From an uncultured Collinsella sp. (GTDB lineage: Bacteria; Actinomycetota; Coriobacteriia; Coriobacteriales; Coriobacteriaceae), in NCBI GenBank assembly GCA_900548365.1, contig URKM01000046.1, positions 1 through 15,096 of the forward strand: a DNA stretch of 15,096 nucleotides, read 5' to 3'. The notes beneath the pieces are model-generated. The model ran no database searches, was not told where the DNA came from, and saw nothing but the letters and a program-made list of their open reading frames with translations. Shown here piece after piece: positions 14,922 through 15,096 of the stretch. Within the stretch, counting starts at the first letter, position 1. The number at the start of each line of letters is the position of its first letter. The translations under genes were made by a program, and so were the position numbers.

Positions 14922-15036
14922 GCGCACTTCCAGGCAGCGAGCGAATTCCGTGCGCTTTGAGGCAGCGGGCGCCGCCTTTTTGCGGAACTGGCTGCCTGAA
15001 AATGCTCGAGAATCGGCTCGCTGCCTCCAAGTGCAC
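14922..15036. repeat. Nested palindromic element made of four copies of an 18-nt motif
   Basis: The motif GCRYTTNNAGGCAGCNRG occurs at 14924-14941 (+), 14952-14969 (+), 14988-15005 (-) and 15017-15034 (-). The outer pair matches over 27 bp with 22 identities (14922-14948 and 15010-15036). The inner pair is less similar (13 of 18). At the centre CCGC (14972-14975) pairs with GCGG (14982-14985) around a T-rich loop. All three pairings share a centre at about 14978-14979, so the whole 115 bp is symmetrical and could fold as a cruciform or long RNA hairpin. It lies just past the GH20 terminator with no gene in it. It resembles REP/BIME-type extragenic repeats; no known family was recognised. Confidence 0.65.
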
Positions 15037-15040
15037 CAAA

Positions 15041-15096
15041 TCGCCCGCCGCCGCCCGCGCGCCGCCCGCCGCCGCCCACCCGGTCCGCCACCCGCC
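15041..15096. repeat. Low-complexity CCGCC-rich tract at the window end
   Basis: From 15041 to the end the sequence is almost only C and G, built from CGCC/CCGCCC blocks. It might be an intergenic repeat or the edge of the next gene; the window ends before this can be told. Confidence 0.4.

Noticed and set aside
10693..15039. 1448-codon minus-strand frame over the GH20 gene
   Set aside because: It spans the whole GH20 gene, its terminator and the palindromic repeat; a real gene would not keep those. It is a shadow of strong G/C third-position bias.
1..15096. CRISPR array, tRNA, rRNA or prophage genes
   Set aside because: No regularly spaced identical repeats with unique spacers, no cloverleaf, and no integrase, capsid or similar proteins were found on either strand; the short tandem repeats seen have no spacers.

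Overview
The window is GC-rich bacterial DNA and looks like a gut Coriobacteriia actinobacterium of the Collinsella/Olsenella type. The evidence is the codon bias (mostly G or C at third positions), LAQTG-type sortase signals, C-terminal S-layer-homology-like repeats with the FRPY..RADMAAFLYR signature, and multi-domain surface glycosidases carrying FIVAR, MucBP and InlB-type modules. The genus is an inference from protein style; no rRNA gene is present.

Layout. 1-229: the end of a cell-wall-anchored surface protein (LAQTG). 290-327: a strong terminator between it and the convergent gene at 391-2085 (-), an M32 metallocarboxypeptidase with an unusual His/Cys-rich N-terminal tail. 2086-2911: about 825 bp without a credible gene, holding palindromes, short tandem repeats and a promoter. 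2912-4039 (+): a membrane-anchored choloylglycine hydrolase/linear-amide hydrolase-like gene broken by an in-frame TAG at 3866, with its last 57 codons still readable downstream. 4154-4359: a 206-bp element with 26-bp imperfect terminal inverted repeats, resembling a MITE. 4459-5907 (-): a ccdA/thioredoxin-like pair for disulfide reduction outside the cytoplasm. 6221-10225 (+): a 1334-residue polysaccharide lyase family 8 enzyme (hyaluronan/chondroitin lyase type) with a complete set of predicted catalytic residues and a LAQTG wall anchor. 10627-14811 (+): a 1394-residue family 20 beta-hexosaminidase/lacto-N-biosidase-like enzyme with carbohydrate-binding, MucBP and FIVAR modules and three SLH-like repeats. 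14922-15036: a large nested palindrome built from four copies of an 18-nt motif, followed by low-complexity DNA.

How it fits together. The two giant secreted enzymes form a host-glycan foraging island. The lyase should cut glycosaminoglycan chains and the GH20 enzyme should remove terminal N-acetylhexosamine (or a disaccharide) from mucin or oligosaccharides. Each has its own terminator, so they are neighbours rather than one transcript. They use different surface anchors: sortase for the lyase and SLH-like repeats for the hexosaminidase. The ccdA/thioredoxin pair may maintain thiols of exported proteins. No phage, CRISPR array, tRNA or rRNA was seen. The less expected signals are the MITE-like element, the four-copy palindrome, the metal-binding-like tail on the M32 peptidase, the nonsense mutation in the hydrolase, and a sudden codon-usage change inside the GH20 gene near 13,800.
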